Positions 17,252-25,992 are shown, numbered from the stretch's first letter. The stretch is 31,698 nucleotides of DNA from Bacteroides sp. CAG:709 (GCA_000434935.1 FR882182.1:1-31698), one strand, 5' to 3'. The notes: a model not told the origin generated them from the letters alone. A program made the numbers and translations.

Positions 17252-17944
17252 CTAGCGCATTTTGGTCGCCAGCCATTCAGCATTCACATAAGAAAATCCC
17301 GGTGTCGGCATGACGTCGGGATTTCTTTTTATAATTCCCCGGCAATCCTCATAAACGTTGAAGCCTATTTGGAGGCCCTGCATCTGTCCGTTTACAGGGT
17401 AGGTGAGTGTAATGTCATTGTCAGCGCCGTCTATCTTGTAGAACTTGAAAACGGCATCCATTATTTCCTTGGCTTTCTCTTTATCTGTCTCTTTTTCAGC
17501 AATTTCCATCTTGGTGATGTACTTGCACATTTCCATAGCGATATCATCCAGCCCGGCATCGAAAATATTGACCTTCTCGATAAGTTCCCCCGCCTCCTTT
17601 ACGCGGCGCAATGCGTACCCGCGTAGGAGCTCTCCGCTCTTGTCCTCGGCAAGCTGTCCGGCAATCGCCTGTATATGGCTGTCCACCAATGCTCTTTCGG
17701 AAAATGACATTGAATTGGGAGTGAGCCATATCATGACTTTCTCATCCGGGTCATGGTACAATGTCTGATACGGAGCGAGGTTCACCTGGCCGCAGTCCGG
17801 GCATGTCCAAAGGAACAACGTACCGTCTTTTATGCGCGCTTTCAGTTCCGGCGATTCCTTTACATTGATGTTCGGATATGTCTGGATGTCATGCTCTTTA
17901 CCGCATTGCGAGCACGTTACAGCCGCAGTTATTGATGTAGCCAT
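17252..17944 (-). CDS. CpXC-domain protein, function unknown
   Basis: A 230-residue protein with two CxxC knuckles at Cys11/Cys14 (CSQCGKE) and Cys48/Cys51 (CPDCGQ), likely forming a zinc ribbon at the N terminus. This matches the uncharacterised CpXC family. The remaining part is mainly helical (ERALVDSHIQAIAGQLAEDKSGE, EKETDKEKAKEIMDAVFKF). No signal peptide is seen, so it should be cytoplasmic. It is transcribed away from the YeiH-type transporter gene from closely spaced divergent promoters. Nothing here reveals its task; a nucleic acid or protein-binding role is only a guess from the zinc ribbon. Confidence 0.8.
   Translation of the reverse strand: MATSITAAVTCSQCGKEHDIQTYPNINVKESPELKARIKDGTLFLWTCPDCGQVNLAPYQTLYHDPDEKVMIWLTPNSMSFSERALVDSHIQAIAGQLAEDKSGELLRGYALRRVKEAGELIEKVNIFDAGLDDIAMEMCKYITKMEIAEKETDKEKAKEIMDAVFKFYKIDGADNDITLTYPVNGQMQGLQIGFNVYEDCRGIIKRNPDVMPTPGFSYVNAEWLATKMR
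17294..17330 (+). terminator. Probable galK terminator inside the CpXC coding end
   Basis: AAATCCCG (17294-17301) pairs with CGGGATTT (17317-17324) across a 15-base loop and is followed by CTTTTT on the plus strand, 54 bases after the galK stop. It lies entirely within the 3' part of the convergent CpXC gene. A second imperfect hairpin (ATGGCTAGCG with CGCCAGCCAT, about 17247-17275) straddles the CpXC stop. Confidence 0.6.
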
Positions 17945-17971
17945 AGAAGTTCTGATTTTTAATATTCAATG

Positions 17972-17988
17972 CAAAATTACTATATTTG
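17972..17988. promoter_or_regulatory. Back-to-back -7 boxes for CpXC and YeiH-type genes
   Basis: On the minus strand TAATTTTG (17972-17979) lies 27 bases before the CpXC start. On the plus strand TATATTTG (17981-17988) lies 53 bases before the transporter start. Both are perfect TAnnTTTG matches separated by one base, so polymerase can probably occupy only one at a time. Confidence 0.55.
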
Positions 17989-18041
17989 TCGAACATTCGG
18001 AGCCAACCGCCGAAAGATACTGAAAACTAAATCTAATTTTA

Positions 18042-19277
18042 ATGAAATCGTGGCTTAAACAATTCACCACTGAAGACTGGATTATCGTCTTTGTGGGTGC
18101 CGTAGTGCTTGCCCTTGCTTGCATTTTCCCTGCTGCAATGCCTTCAATGCCTAAAAAACTTCTTTCATCAGCAGACTGGATCAATGCCGTCTATATGTTC
18201 GGGTTCGTCCTTCTTCTGACCTATGTTACACTTGCGGCCCTCAGGAAACCGCTCAAAGGAACATTCGTCTCCCTGCTGTTCATATTCGTGATTACGCTTC
18301 TGGCACAGCTTACGGCGAACATTCCTATCATAAAGACATGGGGATTCGAATCAGTATTCTTCGCAGTCATCTATGGACTTGTATTGAACAACTGCTTCAC
18401 CCTTCCTGAATGGCTCAAACGTGCCGTAAACAGCGAATTCTATATCAAGGTGGGCATCATCTGCCTCGGTTCCACGATACTTTTCGGCGAGCTTGCAAAA
18501 TCCGGCGCATACGGACTCGCACAGTCATTCATCGTCGTATTCCTGGTGTGGTACTTCTGTTTCTGGGTAGGAAAGAAGATGAATGTCGATCCTGAAATGG
18601 GTACAATGCTTGCCAGCGCGGTTTCCATCTGCGGCGTATCGGCAGCAATCGCCACATGCGGTGTAATCAAGGGAGACAACAAGAAACTATCATACGTGGT
18701 ATCACTTGTGCTTATAGTTGCCATTCCTATGATGTATCTTCTGCCTTGGCTTGCAGGTCTCATGAACCTCACGCCGGACGTTGCAGGAGCATGGATCGGA
18801 GGGACAATCGACACTACCGGCGCAGTTGCGGCAGCAGGTACGTTGGTAAGTGAAGAAGCGGGCAAGACCGCTATCATCGTGAAGTCCTCGCAGAATGTCC
18901 TTCTCGGCCTCGCGGCCTTCTTTATTTCAATGATGTGGGCATATAAAGGCACGAACGGCGATACCAGACCGACAGCTGGCGTCATCTGGGAGAGATTCCC
19001 TAAATTCGTGGTAGGTATGGTATTGGCATCCCTCGTATTCAGCTTTGCGCTTCCTGAAGAAATGGCGAAGAGCGTAGGTGTCGTGACCAAGGGCTTCCAG
19101 AACACATTGTTCAGCATCGCTTTTGTCTGCATAGGACTTGAAACCAGACTCAAGGATATCTTCGGAAAAGAGAACAGAGTGCCTCTCAAGGTATTCCTTA
19201 CCGCTCAGACTTTCAATATTTTCGTGACGCTCGTAATCGCATACATCATCTTCGGCATGATCAAGCCGGCATTGTAA
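18042..19277 (+). CDS. YeiH-type putative sulfate exporter (UPF0324 family)
   Basis: A 411-residue polytopic inner-membrane protein of the family annotated as putative sulfate exporter (YeiH, Cons_hypoth698). About ten to eleven hydrophobic segments are spread over the chain. Conserved polar stretches include SICGVSAAIATCGVIKGD and AGAWIGGTIDTTGAVAAAGT, the latter typical of the family's repeated core. The C-terminal part has FQNTLFSIAFVCIGLETRLKD. The substrate is not proven for most members, so 'sulfate' is provisional; sulfite- or taurine-derived anions are alternatives. It is divergent from the CpXC gene and ends only 3 bases from the convergent large secreted protein gene. Confidence 0.85.
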   Translation: MKSWLKQFTTEDWIIVFVGAVVLALACIFPAAMPSMPKKLLSSADWINAVYMFGFVLLLTYVTLAALRKPLKGTFVSLLFIFVITLLAQLTANIPIIKTWGFESVFFAVIYGLVLNNCFTLPEWLKRAVNSEFYIKVGIICLGSTILFGELAKSGAYGLAQSFIVVFLVWYFCFWVGKKMNVDPEMGTMLASAVSICGVSAAIATCGVIKGDNKKLSYVVSLVLIVAIPMMYLLPWLAGLMNLTPDVAGAWIGGTIDTTGAVAAAGTLVSEEAGKTAIIVKSSQNVLLGLAAFFISMMWAYKGTNGDTRPTAGVIWERFPKFVVGMVLASLVFSFALPEEMAKSVGVVTKGFQNTLFSIAFVCIGLETRLKDIFGKENRVPLKVFLTAQTFNIFVTLVIAYIIFGMIKPAL

Positions 19278-19280
19278 GCA

Positions 19281-22200
19281 TTACAGCGAAATATCGAAAA
19301 CAAATCCTATATAGTGGTTGTCCATCGGATAGCCACTATTTTTTATGACATTGAAACTGGGTCCGCCGTTGTAACTTGCGGTAATGCCGATGCTGCAATC
19401 GTATGGAATCCAGAGCAGATTGGCCAGTTTTGCCACGATAGAAGCCCCTGCACTGAACAATCCGCCGTCAGTGAGCCCTTTCCCCAGGGAGAACATGGTA
19501 TAGTCGAAATGCGGCGTTATTTCGAAGTTCTTTATATATGCGACAGGGGAGAGGAAGGATATGTCGCCGAACCAGAGAGGAATCGCGTAATCGGCAGTGA
19601 GTTTCAGATGGTCGTAAGACAAATTCCTGATGACATACTCTGCGCTGGAATTTTCGAAACCTCGTGGAGCCACTGAAATGGCATTTTCACGCCTTAACTC
19701 CGCCCTGAACTGGTGCTGATACCTTGCGGTGAGTTTAAGTCCCTGTGTAAGAGTGATTCCAGGGAGATAGCCGTATGCATAGCAATATGCAGAAGCGGAA
19801 TACAGGTCATCCATCATTATCCTTGTGGAATAACCGGCCTCTGCACCGATGCCGAAGCGTGGAAATGTACCTGATGCCGGCACAGGACGCAGGGCATATC
19901 CCCTCACGGAAGCACGCAGCGTCTGCATGTAGACATTCTTTCCCTTATTATACTCCTCGGATTTGTCCGGAACTGCAAAAATGCCGTTTTTGCTCAGGTC
20001 CAACAGGGATTTGTTGAACAAATCATTGCTTCCGGCATAGCTGATTTGGGGAATGAAGCCACGGGACCAGCCGCCTGAAGAGAAATTGAAAGGAATATAG
20101 ACCTTGACGGAACCTTGGAACGACGGCTTGTCCAGAAGAAGTCCCACGACTTGTTCCTTGACTCTTCCTCGGTTTTCAGTAATCAATCGGGAATACTGAA
20201 TGGCGGCATTGTCATTGAAATCGGCGGAAAACTCGAATACTGGATATAATCCGCTGTATGTAAACAGGATATGGCCTGAATGGCGGTACTTGTGGCTGCC
20301 GTCCTTGTAAACGCCCGCAAACGGGTCCTTATGGAAAGAATATCCGACAGAACCCCAGGCTGTTCCCAGACTGTTCTGGAACAATGCCGTCGCGCCGGCT
20401 GAAGCAGTCTCATATGTGAGGTCACCGCTCAGGTTGCGTACTCTGTCGTAATTGAAATACAGCGGAGCCCATGAATGGAACCTCAATATATTCAGAGGTT
20501 TGCGATAACGTTCCGGCTTGCTGAAGGTGGTCTTGTAGTCTTTCGCGGAATCTGCCCACGGAATACACTTCTGTGCGGCAGAAGCCCTTTCCTGCATTGT
20601 CAATTTATCGGCTACGCGGTATTGATGTATGTCATTGAAATCCACTTCCTTGCCTGACATCTCCGGCGCCGGAGCCTTGTGCAGCAGCCTTCCGTCCTTC
20701 GTCAGCATTGAGAAAATCACATCCTGGCCGATGAAGCAGAATTCGTCTCCGCCATAGGGGAGGGAAGTGTGCTGAAATACTTTTCTGCTCTCTGTGTCAA
20801 TGCTGTACAACTCTTGTGTGCCGTCTCTGTCAGAAGAAAAATACACCTTGTCATTGGCGGAAACAAGATTCCTTATGCTGACTTTCACGGGCCCGAGCAG
20901 ACATTCCGGCTCGCCGTCCAAACCAGCATTGATGCGATATATTGCGGAACCGCCTTCTGATATAGCATTGAAAATGAGCGCATTGCTCATGAAGCGCGGC
21001 TCTACGGCCTGGAGGCTGTCCGGCATTTGCCTGCGGCGAAGCACTTTTCCTGTGGCTGGGTTCAATATGACTATTGCCGAACCGCCGGTGACTGGGTACT
21101 CCACGGCCGCCAGCATTGTCCCGTCAGGGGAAACCGAAGGATTGAACAGGCGTCCTTTTCGGGTGAGGGTGCCTGTGCGTCCGGTGGCGAGGTCGTAGCT
21201 GCGTATTCTGGAGGTCATTTCCAGCGACCAGCGGGCGTCGGGCACGGATTCGCTCCACCATAGCTTGCCGTCGGCGTAGGACAGCCCGTCTGCTGTCGAG
21301 GAGAATGTACGCAGATTCTTGCGCTTGCCTGTCTCGGGGTCGAACTCCGTGAGCATTGCGGATTCCGCCAGACCTGACACTATGGAATAAACCTTGCCGT
21401 TCGCGGAAACATTGCCATGAACCGTCTTGTACCATTTTCCTCCGGTCTGGAGCTGCTCCGCTTCAGTGAACGGGCGTCTTGCCTCCGCCTCTTCCTTCCA
21501 AATATCATGAAATGAGGACATTATGTCGCTGAATGACTTGCGGAAACTCTTTCCGGAAGCCTGGCGGACGGTCTTCTGCGCATTGGAAAAACGGAACGGA
21601 TTGGCAGCCAGCCTGAAGAAGTAGCGCTCGGTGAAAAGCGGGTCGTTGAAGCAGTACCGCGTGCCTGCAATTGTCAGATAACCAAGCGCATAGTGGTCCG
21701 GCGCATAGTGCCTGTAAGAGCCGTATCTCCATCTGTACCAGTTCCTCCGGTCGCCGTTGTCGAACGCCATCATGTAATAGTCCAGAAAATCCGCCGTGCG
21801 GCCCCTGCCTGTGCCGGTCAATGCAGTTTCGGCGGTCACCGCGTCGCCTTCGAGAAACCAGGTGTTCGGCCACAATGCCGAATATGCGCCGGGCGCCATG
21901 TCTCCGACAATGAATGTCAATGGTTTAAGCCAGCCCTTGTACCCGAATTGCATCTGCGCCAAGTGGCGGCTTTCGTGTACGGCCAATGTCTTCGTCCATG
22001 GAACAGGCTCGGGGTCGTAGGCGTCGGGCAATGTGTATATGTCAATGCGTTTTGGAGCCCATGTCACGGCTGCGTTCGAAATTCCGTGATGAGTGTGGAG
22101 AATTATCGGCGTCTTTCTCCGGTAACCCTCTCCAGGGACAAGTCCTGAACTGATGCTCTCGGAAAGGCGGAAGCGTTCAAGCTCATTGCCGTAACTCATT

Positions 22201-22376
22201 GCGAGAGAATCACATCCTGCCGGATAGATTAGCCGGTAGGCCGGGGTGTCCATGCGGAACCATCTGAGTCTTCCGGGGTCGTCCCCATTGCTGGAAAACT
22301 GCGCTTTCGCCGGGTTCGAAATCATTGAAAACAGCAGAATCAGGGAAGATAAAGTTATGTGACGCAATGAATTCAT
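19281..22376 (-). CDS. Large secreted protein: HExxH peptidase-like, propeller-like and barrel-like regions
   Basis: A 1031-residue protein with a signal peptide (LSSLILLFSMISNPAKAQF). Residues 134-138 read HESRH, an HExxH zinc motif, and Glu176 in WFLEGDAVTAE is spaced as the third ligand of gluzincin peptidases. From about residue 310 to 590 there are repeats resembling TolB/WD-type blades (SVSPDGTMLAAVEYP, VYFSSDRDGTQELYSID). From about 640 to the end there is a Tyr/Gly-rich, beta-barrel-like stretch ending GFVFDISL, with a C-terminal hydrophobic residue as in outer-membrane proteins. This suggests an outer-membrane-bound peptidase with a surface or periplasmic propeller. The Glu ligand and activity are inferred. 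It could also be a catalytically inert binding protein. Confidence 0.75.
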   Translation of the reverse strand: MNSLRHITLSSLILLFSMISNPAKAQFSSNGDDPGRLRWFRMDTPAYRLIYPAGCDSLAMSYGNELERFRLSESISSGLVPGEGYRRKTPIILHTHHGISNAAVTWAPKRIDIYTLPDAYDPEPVPWTKTLAVHESRHLAQMQFGYKGWLKPLTFIVGDMAPGAYSALWPNTWFLEGDAVTAETALTGTGRGRTADFLDYYMMAFDNGDRRNWYRWRYGSYRHYAPDHYALGYLTIAGTRYCFNDPLFTERYFFRLAANPFRFSNAQKTVRQASGKSFRKSFSDIMSSFHDIWKEEAEARRPFTEAEQLQTGGKWYKTVHGNVSANGKVYSIVSGLAESAMLTEFDPETGKRKNLRTFSSTADGLSYADGKLWWSESVPDARWSLEMTSRIRSYDLATGRTGTLTRKGRLFNPSVSPDGTMLAAVEYPVTGGSAIVILNPATGKVLRRRQMPDSLQAVEPRFMSNALIFNAISEGGSAIYRINAGLDGEPECLLGPVKVSIRNLVSANDKVYFSSDRDGTQELYSIDTESRKVFQHTSLPYGGDEFCFIGQDVIFSMLTKDGRLLHKAPAPEMSGKEVDFNDIHQYRVADKLTMQERASAAQKCIPWADSAKDYKTTFSKPERYRKPLNILRFHSWAPLYFNYDRVRNLSGDLTYETASAGATALFQNSLGTAWGSVGYSFHKDPFAGVYKDGSHKYRHSGHILFTYSGLYPVFEFSADFNDNAAIQYSRLITENRGRVKEQVVGLLLDKPSFQGSVKVYIPFNFSSGGWSRGFIPQISYAGSNDLFNKSLLDLSKNGIFAVPDKSEEYNKGKNVYMQTLRASVRGYALRPVPASGTFPRFGIGAEAGYSTRIMMDDLYSASAYCYAYGYLPGITLTQGLKLTARYQHQFRAELRRENAISVAPRGFENSSAEYVIRNLSYDHLKLTADYAIPLWFGDISFLSPVAYIKNFEITPHFDYTMFSLGKGLTDGGLFSAGASIVAKLANLLWIPYDCSIGITASYNGGPSFNVIKNSGYPMDNHYIGFVFDISL

Positions 22377-22410
22377 GGTATTTTTTAATTTTAAGCCGCC
22401 TTGTGAAAGG

Positions 22411-22437
22411 CAAATCTAACTATTTTTTATAATTTTG
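22411..22437. promoter_or_regulatory. Divergent -7 boxes for the large secreted protein and Na/Pi genes
   Basis: On the minus strand TAGATTTG (22411-22418) lies 34 bases before the large secreted protein start. On the plus strand TAATTTTG (22430-22437) lies 32 bases before the Na/Pi cotransporter start. Both match TAnnTTTG perfectly. No -33 boxes at ideal spacing were found. Confidence 0.55.
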
Positions 22438-22469
22438 CGAGGATTTATAAACTTCAATGCCGCACGTAT

Positions 22470-24206
22470 ATGCAGATGATGTTTCAATTGCTGACCCTGG
22501 TAGGTGCAGTAACTCTATTTTTGTTTGGACTTAGCCTACTTAGTGTCGGGCTTCAGAAAGTTGCCGGAGACGGTCTCCGGTCTTTCCTGGCATCCATGAC
22601 TTCCAATGGCTTCAAACGTCTTTTGACAGGTGTCGGAGTGACTGCGGCCATCCAATCTTCCACAGCGACGACTATCATGGTCGTCAGTTTCGTGAATGCC
22701 GGACTTCTTACATTGGCACAAGCCATCGGTGTCATCATGGGCGCCAATATCGGAACTACGGTCACGTCATGGATTATGGCGATTTTCGGGTTCTCGTATG
22801 ACATTTCCACGATTTCCTTCCCGCTCATAGCGCTGGGATTCATCATGATGATGAACCAGAAGAACAAGAAAATGAGAGACTTGGGAGAAATCATCATCGG
22901 TTTCGCATTGTTCTTCGTGGGCTTTGCCAAACTGAAGGAGACATCCGGAATATTGCTCGACAACATTGACCTGAGCGGTTTGCAGGCATTGACGAACCTT
23001 CATCTCGGGCCGGTGAACCTGTCGGTATTGCTCTTCCTGCTTATTGGAACGGTGCTTACCATCTGTTTCCAGTCCTCGGCCGCTACGATGGCGATCATCA
23101 TGCTTCTCATCACTACCGGCGTGATACCGTTCAAACTGGCTGCCGCAATGATTCTGGGAGAGAATATCGGTACCACCATCGCGGCCAATATCGCTGCTTC
23201 CGTGGGAAATACCACGTCCAAGAGGGCGGCCATGGCTCATACCGTTTTCAATGTCTTCGGAGTCATCTGGGTGCTCTGCATCTTCCCTTGGTTCCTGAAA
23301 CTTATCGGATTCATAATCGGTTCCTGCGGACTGCCTGATCCTAACACCGCGGACTTGACCGACGTTGCCAATGCTGATACGATAAAGGCTTCGCTGCTGT
23401 ACAGCGTAACCACGATGCATACATTGTTCAATGTTACCAATACATTGATACTCATATGGTTCATTCCGCAGATTGAGAAGATTGTCTCCTGGATTATCCC
23501 GCAGAAAGCGGAGAAAGAGGTCTTCAGGCTCAAGTATATTCAGGGCGGTCCTCTTTCCACGGCCGAGCTTTCATTGGATGAGGCAGAGCAGGAAATCGTG
23601 CATTTCTCCGAGATTTGCTACAATGATTTCTTGTACATGCGTCAGGCGATTGCCGAGAATTCTGCTGACAAATTCAGCGAGTTGCGTGAGAAACTTATCA
23701 AATATGAGGCGATTACAGACCGTATCGAGTATGAAATCGCGGACTATCTCAATCAGGTGGCGAAAGGTGAAATTTCCGAATCTTCAGCCAAGCGGATCAA
23801 CGGCATGTACAAGATTATCGGCGAGCTGGAAAGTATCGGAGACTCCGGCGATGCTGTAGGACGTATTCTTGCACGCCGAAATGAGCACGGCCTGTCTTTC
23901 GATGAAGAGCAGCTGAAGCGTCTCGGACGCATGTGCGATATCGTCGACGATGCGTTCAAGGCAATGACGGCGAACCTGAAAGTCGCCTATACCAGCCTGA
24001 AGGACATTACCAATGCCCAGGATGCCGAGTACAATATCAATGAATGCCGCAACACTCTCCGCGAGGAGCATATCATCAACATCGAGGAGAATCCTGACTA
24101 CAATTATCAGGTAGGCGTGTTCTACATGGATATTGTCGCTGAACTTGAGAAGATAGGTGATTTCATCATCAATATTTCCGAGGCTAAAATTGCTGAAAAT
24201 GGTTAA
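22470..24206 (+). CDS. Na/Pi cotransporter family protein with C-terminal PhoU-like domain
   Basis: Inner-membrane phosphate transporter of the NptA/YjbB type. Two inverted Na_Pi repeats are visible. The first has AIQSSTATTIMVV (QSSTAT at about 62-67) followed by GANIGTTVTSW; the second has CFQSSAATMAIIM near 200 followed by GENIGTTIAAN. The C-terminal region from about residue 365 is cytoplasmic and helical like PhoU (RLKYIQGG... to SIGDSGDAVGRIL and IVAELEKIGDFIINI). Total length 578 is typical for this fused type. Direction of transport (uptake or export) is not resolved. Its stop overlaps the next gene by eight bases (ATGGTTAA), so translation is probably coupled. Confidence 0.93.
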   Translation: MQMMFQLLTLVGAVTLFLFGLSLLSVGLQKVAGDGLRSFLASMTSNGFKRLLTGVGVTAAIQSSTATTIMVVSFVNAGLLTLAQAIGVIMGANIGTTVTSWIMAIFGFSYDISTISFPLIALGFIMMMNQKNKKMRDLGEIIIGFALFFVGFAKLKETSGILLDNIDLSGLQALTNLHLGPVNLSVLLFLLIGTVLTICFQSSAATMAIIMLLITTGVIPFKLAAAMILGENIGTTIAANIAASVGNTTSKRAAMAHTVFNVFGVIWVLCIFPWFLKLIGFIIGSCGLPDPNTADLTDVANADTIKASLLYSVTTMHTLFNVTNTLILIWFIPQIEKIVSWIIPQKAEKEVFRLKYIQGGPLSTAELSLDEAEQEIVHFSEICYNDFLYMRQAIAENSADKFSELREKLIKYEAITDRIEYEIADYLNQVAKGEISESSAKRINGMYKIIGELESIGDSGDAVGRILARRNEHGLSFDEEQLKRLGRMCDIVDDAFKAMTANLKVAYTSLKDITNAQDAEYNINECRNTLREEHIINIEENPDYNYQVGVFYMDIVAELEKIGDFIINISEAKIAENG

Positions 24207-25179
24207 AAGGCTGCATATCATCGGGTTGGCTGTATTGGCGGCCATGATGGTGGCCTGCGGACAGAGGAAGAATACTTCGTCGGCAGGCGAGGCGGTCAAG
24301 TCTGTTCCTTTTCCGGAAGTGAAGATTCCGAATATGATAACGGAGCCTTCCGAGAGGATGACATACGTACTGGACCATTTCTGGGATGGGATGATGTCCG
24401 CTTCATTGGCAGGAAAATGTGATTCTCTGCATGTAAAAGGCATTTTGAAGGATGATGTGGAGCAGAAATTCGGATTGTATACCACCATTCTGTGGAGTGC
24501 TCCCTTGGATGAGGCATGCAAGTCCGTGTCCAGGCTTTTTTCTGCCGCCGAGGCTTGCGAGAAGCGCGATACTTCTTCCAATGTTTTCGAGACGATTACC
24601 AAGTTCGCGGAAAAATATTTCTATGATCCTAATTCCCCGCTTCGCAATGAAGAGTTCTATCTTCCTTATGTAGAGGGTCTTGCGAAATCTGAATGCGTGT
24701 CCGAGGCCATGCGTCCGGCATATTCCTACGATGCGTCGATGTGCGCATTGAACCGTATCGGGACGAAGGCAGCGGATTTTTCTTTCAAGGATCTACGTGG
24801 CAAGGTCCATACTCTTTATGGAGTGAAAGCTGATTATACATTGCTTTTCTTCTCGAATCCAGGCTGTCCTAACTGTCGGGAAATCACGGAGATGATAGAG
24901 TCCAGCCCTGAAATATCGGCATTGGAAAAATCCGGCCGTCTGGCCGTGGTCAATGTCTATATCGACCAGGAGATTGACAAGTGGAAATCTTTCGCGGCAG
25001 ATTATCCGTCGGAGTGGATTTGCGGCTATGACCACAATTATATCATCCGCACGGATGTCACCTACAATGTCCGCGCGATTCCGTCGCTCTATCTCCTTGA
25101 CGGCCAGAAGCGTGTCCTTCTGAAAGACGCGCCGCAGGACAAAGTCTTCGAGCGGCTGACTTCTTTGTCTGTCAATTAG
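24199..25179 (+). CDS. Thioredoxin-like lipoprotein with a probable DUF5106-type N-terminal region
   Basis: A 326-residue lipoprotein. The ATG at 24199 gives MVKRLHIIGLAVLAAMMVAC with Cys20 as the lipidated residue; an upstream frame opening at 24157 lacks this. Residues 30-190 form a helical region that I suspect is DUF5106-type (TYVLDHFWDGMMS, ITKFAEKYFYDPNSPLRNEEFY). From about 200 there is a thioredoxin fold, with a CPNC redox motif at 223-226 (NPGCPNCRE) and a cis-Pro segment (NVRAIPSLYLLDG). It acts presumably in the periplasm as a thiol-disulfide protein. It overlaps the Na/Pi cotransporter, an odd pairing. After the stop there is a T-run but no hairpin. Confidence 0.85.
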   Translation: MVKRLHIIGLAVLAAMMVACGQRKNTSSAGEAVKSVPFPEVKIPNMITEPSERMTYVLDHFWDGMMSASLAGKCDSLHVKGILKDDVEQKFGLYTTILWSAPLDEACKSVSRLFSAAEACEKRDTSSNVFETITKFAEKYFYDPNSPLRNEEFYLPYVEGLAKSECVSEAMRPAYSYDASMCALNRIGTKAADFSFKDLRGKVHTLYGVKADYTLLFFSNPGCPNCREITEMIESSPEISALEKSGRLAVVNVYIDQEIDKWKSFAADYPSEWICGYDHNYIIRTDVTYNVRAIPSLYLLDGQKRVLLKDAPQDKVFERLTSLSVN

Positions 25180-25188
25180 TTATAAAAT
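25171..25188 (+). repeat. Dispersed TCAATTAGTTATAAA-like box, copy B
   Basis: GTCAATTAGTTATAAAAT overlaps the stop codon of the thioredoxin-like lipoprotein. It matches the boxes at 4076, 28497 and 28580 over about 15 bases. It lacks the TGATT part and no clear hairpin follows, so it may be a partial copy. Confidence 0.35.
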
Positions 25189-25225
25189 TATTTTTTCTTG
25201 GGCGCGGTGTTGTACGGTAGAAAAT

Positions 25226-25244
25226 AATTGCTAAATTAGCAATT
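25226..25244. promoter_or_regulatory. 19-base palindrome upstream of the Cys-rich lipoprotein
   Basis: AATTGCTAAATTAGCAATT is a perfect odd palindrome (9-bp arms around one A) in the 180-base gap between the thioredoxin-like lipoprotein and the next gene. It has no following T-run and looks like an operator for a dimeric regulator. TTAATTTG at 25303-25310, near the -7 consensus, lies further downstream. Nothing else clear was seen in the gap. Confidence 0.5.
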
Positions 25245-25359
25245 GTATGACATTCTGAAAACAGTCCGTCCTTTTATTCCTGTGTCATGGCATCAGAATT
25301 AGTTAATTTGGATTGAACTACGAAGTGAAGATATTTACAAATATTAAACCCGTTGTACT

Positions 25360-25956
25360 ATGAAATTAATAAAATATGGTGTTGTACCGTTTTTTCTTGC
25401 GGTGATATTGTTTGGTTCTTGCGAGAAGGTTGATAAAATAGAAGGCTTTAATGTTAAGGAAGGTGAAAATTCAGGTGTGTTCAGAAGTCTGGATGTGATT
25501 TCAATGCCTGACGGCTTGTGGAAAAAGGATGGTTGTAAATATTTTCATCTGAACAACGATGGTGAGATTATAGACAATGTTCTTGTGGATGCTGTGCTTC
25601 CTTGGCAAGTTACTGTCTATTTTCTGTGGAAAGACAACGCTGTGAGCAAAGCGTATTACAGGTATAATATTCATACAAAACCGGAACTTCCGGAATATGT
25701 GATACCTAAAGAAGCTTCCGGTACGTTGTCCGTGGATAAAATGAGCCGTAAAGGGGAATGTGCCGCATTATGCTGTAATGCATTTATGGTTACAGAATTC
25801 AATGCCGGATGTTTCTCATATATTTATGAGTTGAATAACTGTTGGGCTCAGGATATCTATGAAAAAGTAACAGATAAGAAAGAACTTGATTTTGTTTTTG
25901 ATTGCCCTTATAACAGAGAGGATGAACTTGATGAAATTCTTAAGACATTGCATTAA
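25360..25956 (+). CDS. Orphan Cys-rich lipoprotein, function unknown
   Basis: A 198-residue lipoprotein I do not recognise. The N terminus is a lipoprotein signal (KLIKYGVVPFFLAVILFGSC, lipid Cys21). Seven more Cys follow in the mature part (KDGCKYF, GECAALCCNAF, NAGCFSY, NNCWAQD, FDCPYN), enough for several disulfides. Base composition appears more AT-rich than the neighbours, for example in codons AAA, ATA and GAT, which could mean recent acquisition or weak codon selection. A good terminator follows and a 19-base palindrome precedes it, so it is probably an independently regulated single gene. No function is proposed. Confidence 0.75.
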   Translation: MKLIKYGVVPFFLAVILFGSCEKVDKIEGFNVKEGENSGVFRSLDVISMPDGLWKKDGCKYFHLNNDGEIIDNVLVDAVLPWQVTVYFLWKDNAVSKAYYRYNIHTKPELPEYVIPKEASGTLSVDKMSRKGECAALCCNAFMVTEFNAGCFSYIYELNNCWAQDIYEKVTDKKELDFVFDCPYNREDELDEILKTLH

Positions 25957-25992
25957 TTCTCTTGTGTAAGCGCGTGAAATATTATAAATTTG

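Noticed and set aside
23784..24602. A 272-codon minus-strand open frame across the Na/Pi and thioredoxin-like genes
   Set aside because: It crosses the junction of two well-supported plus-strand genes, and its sequence is low-complexity and unlike any family.
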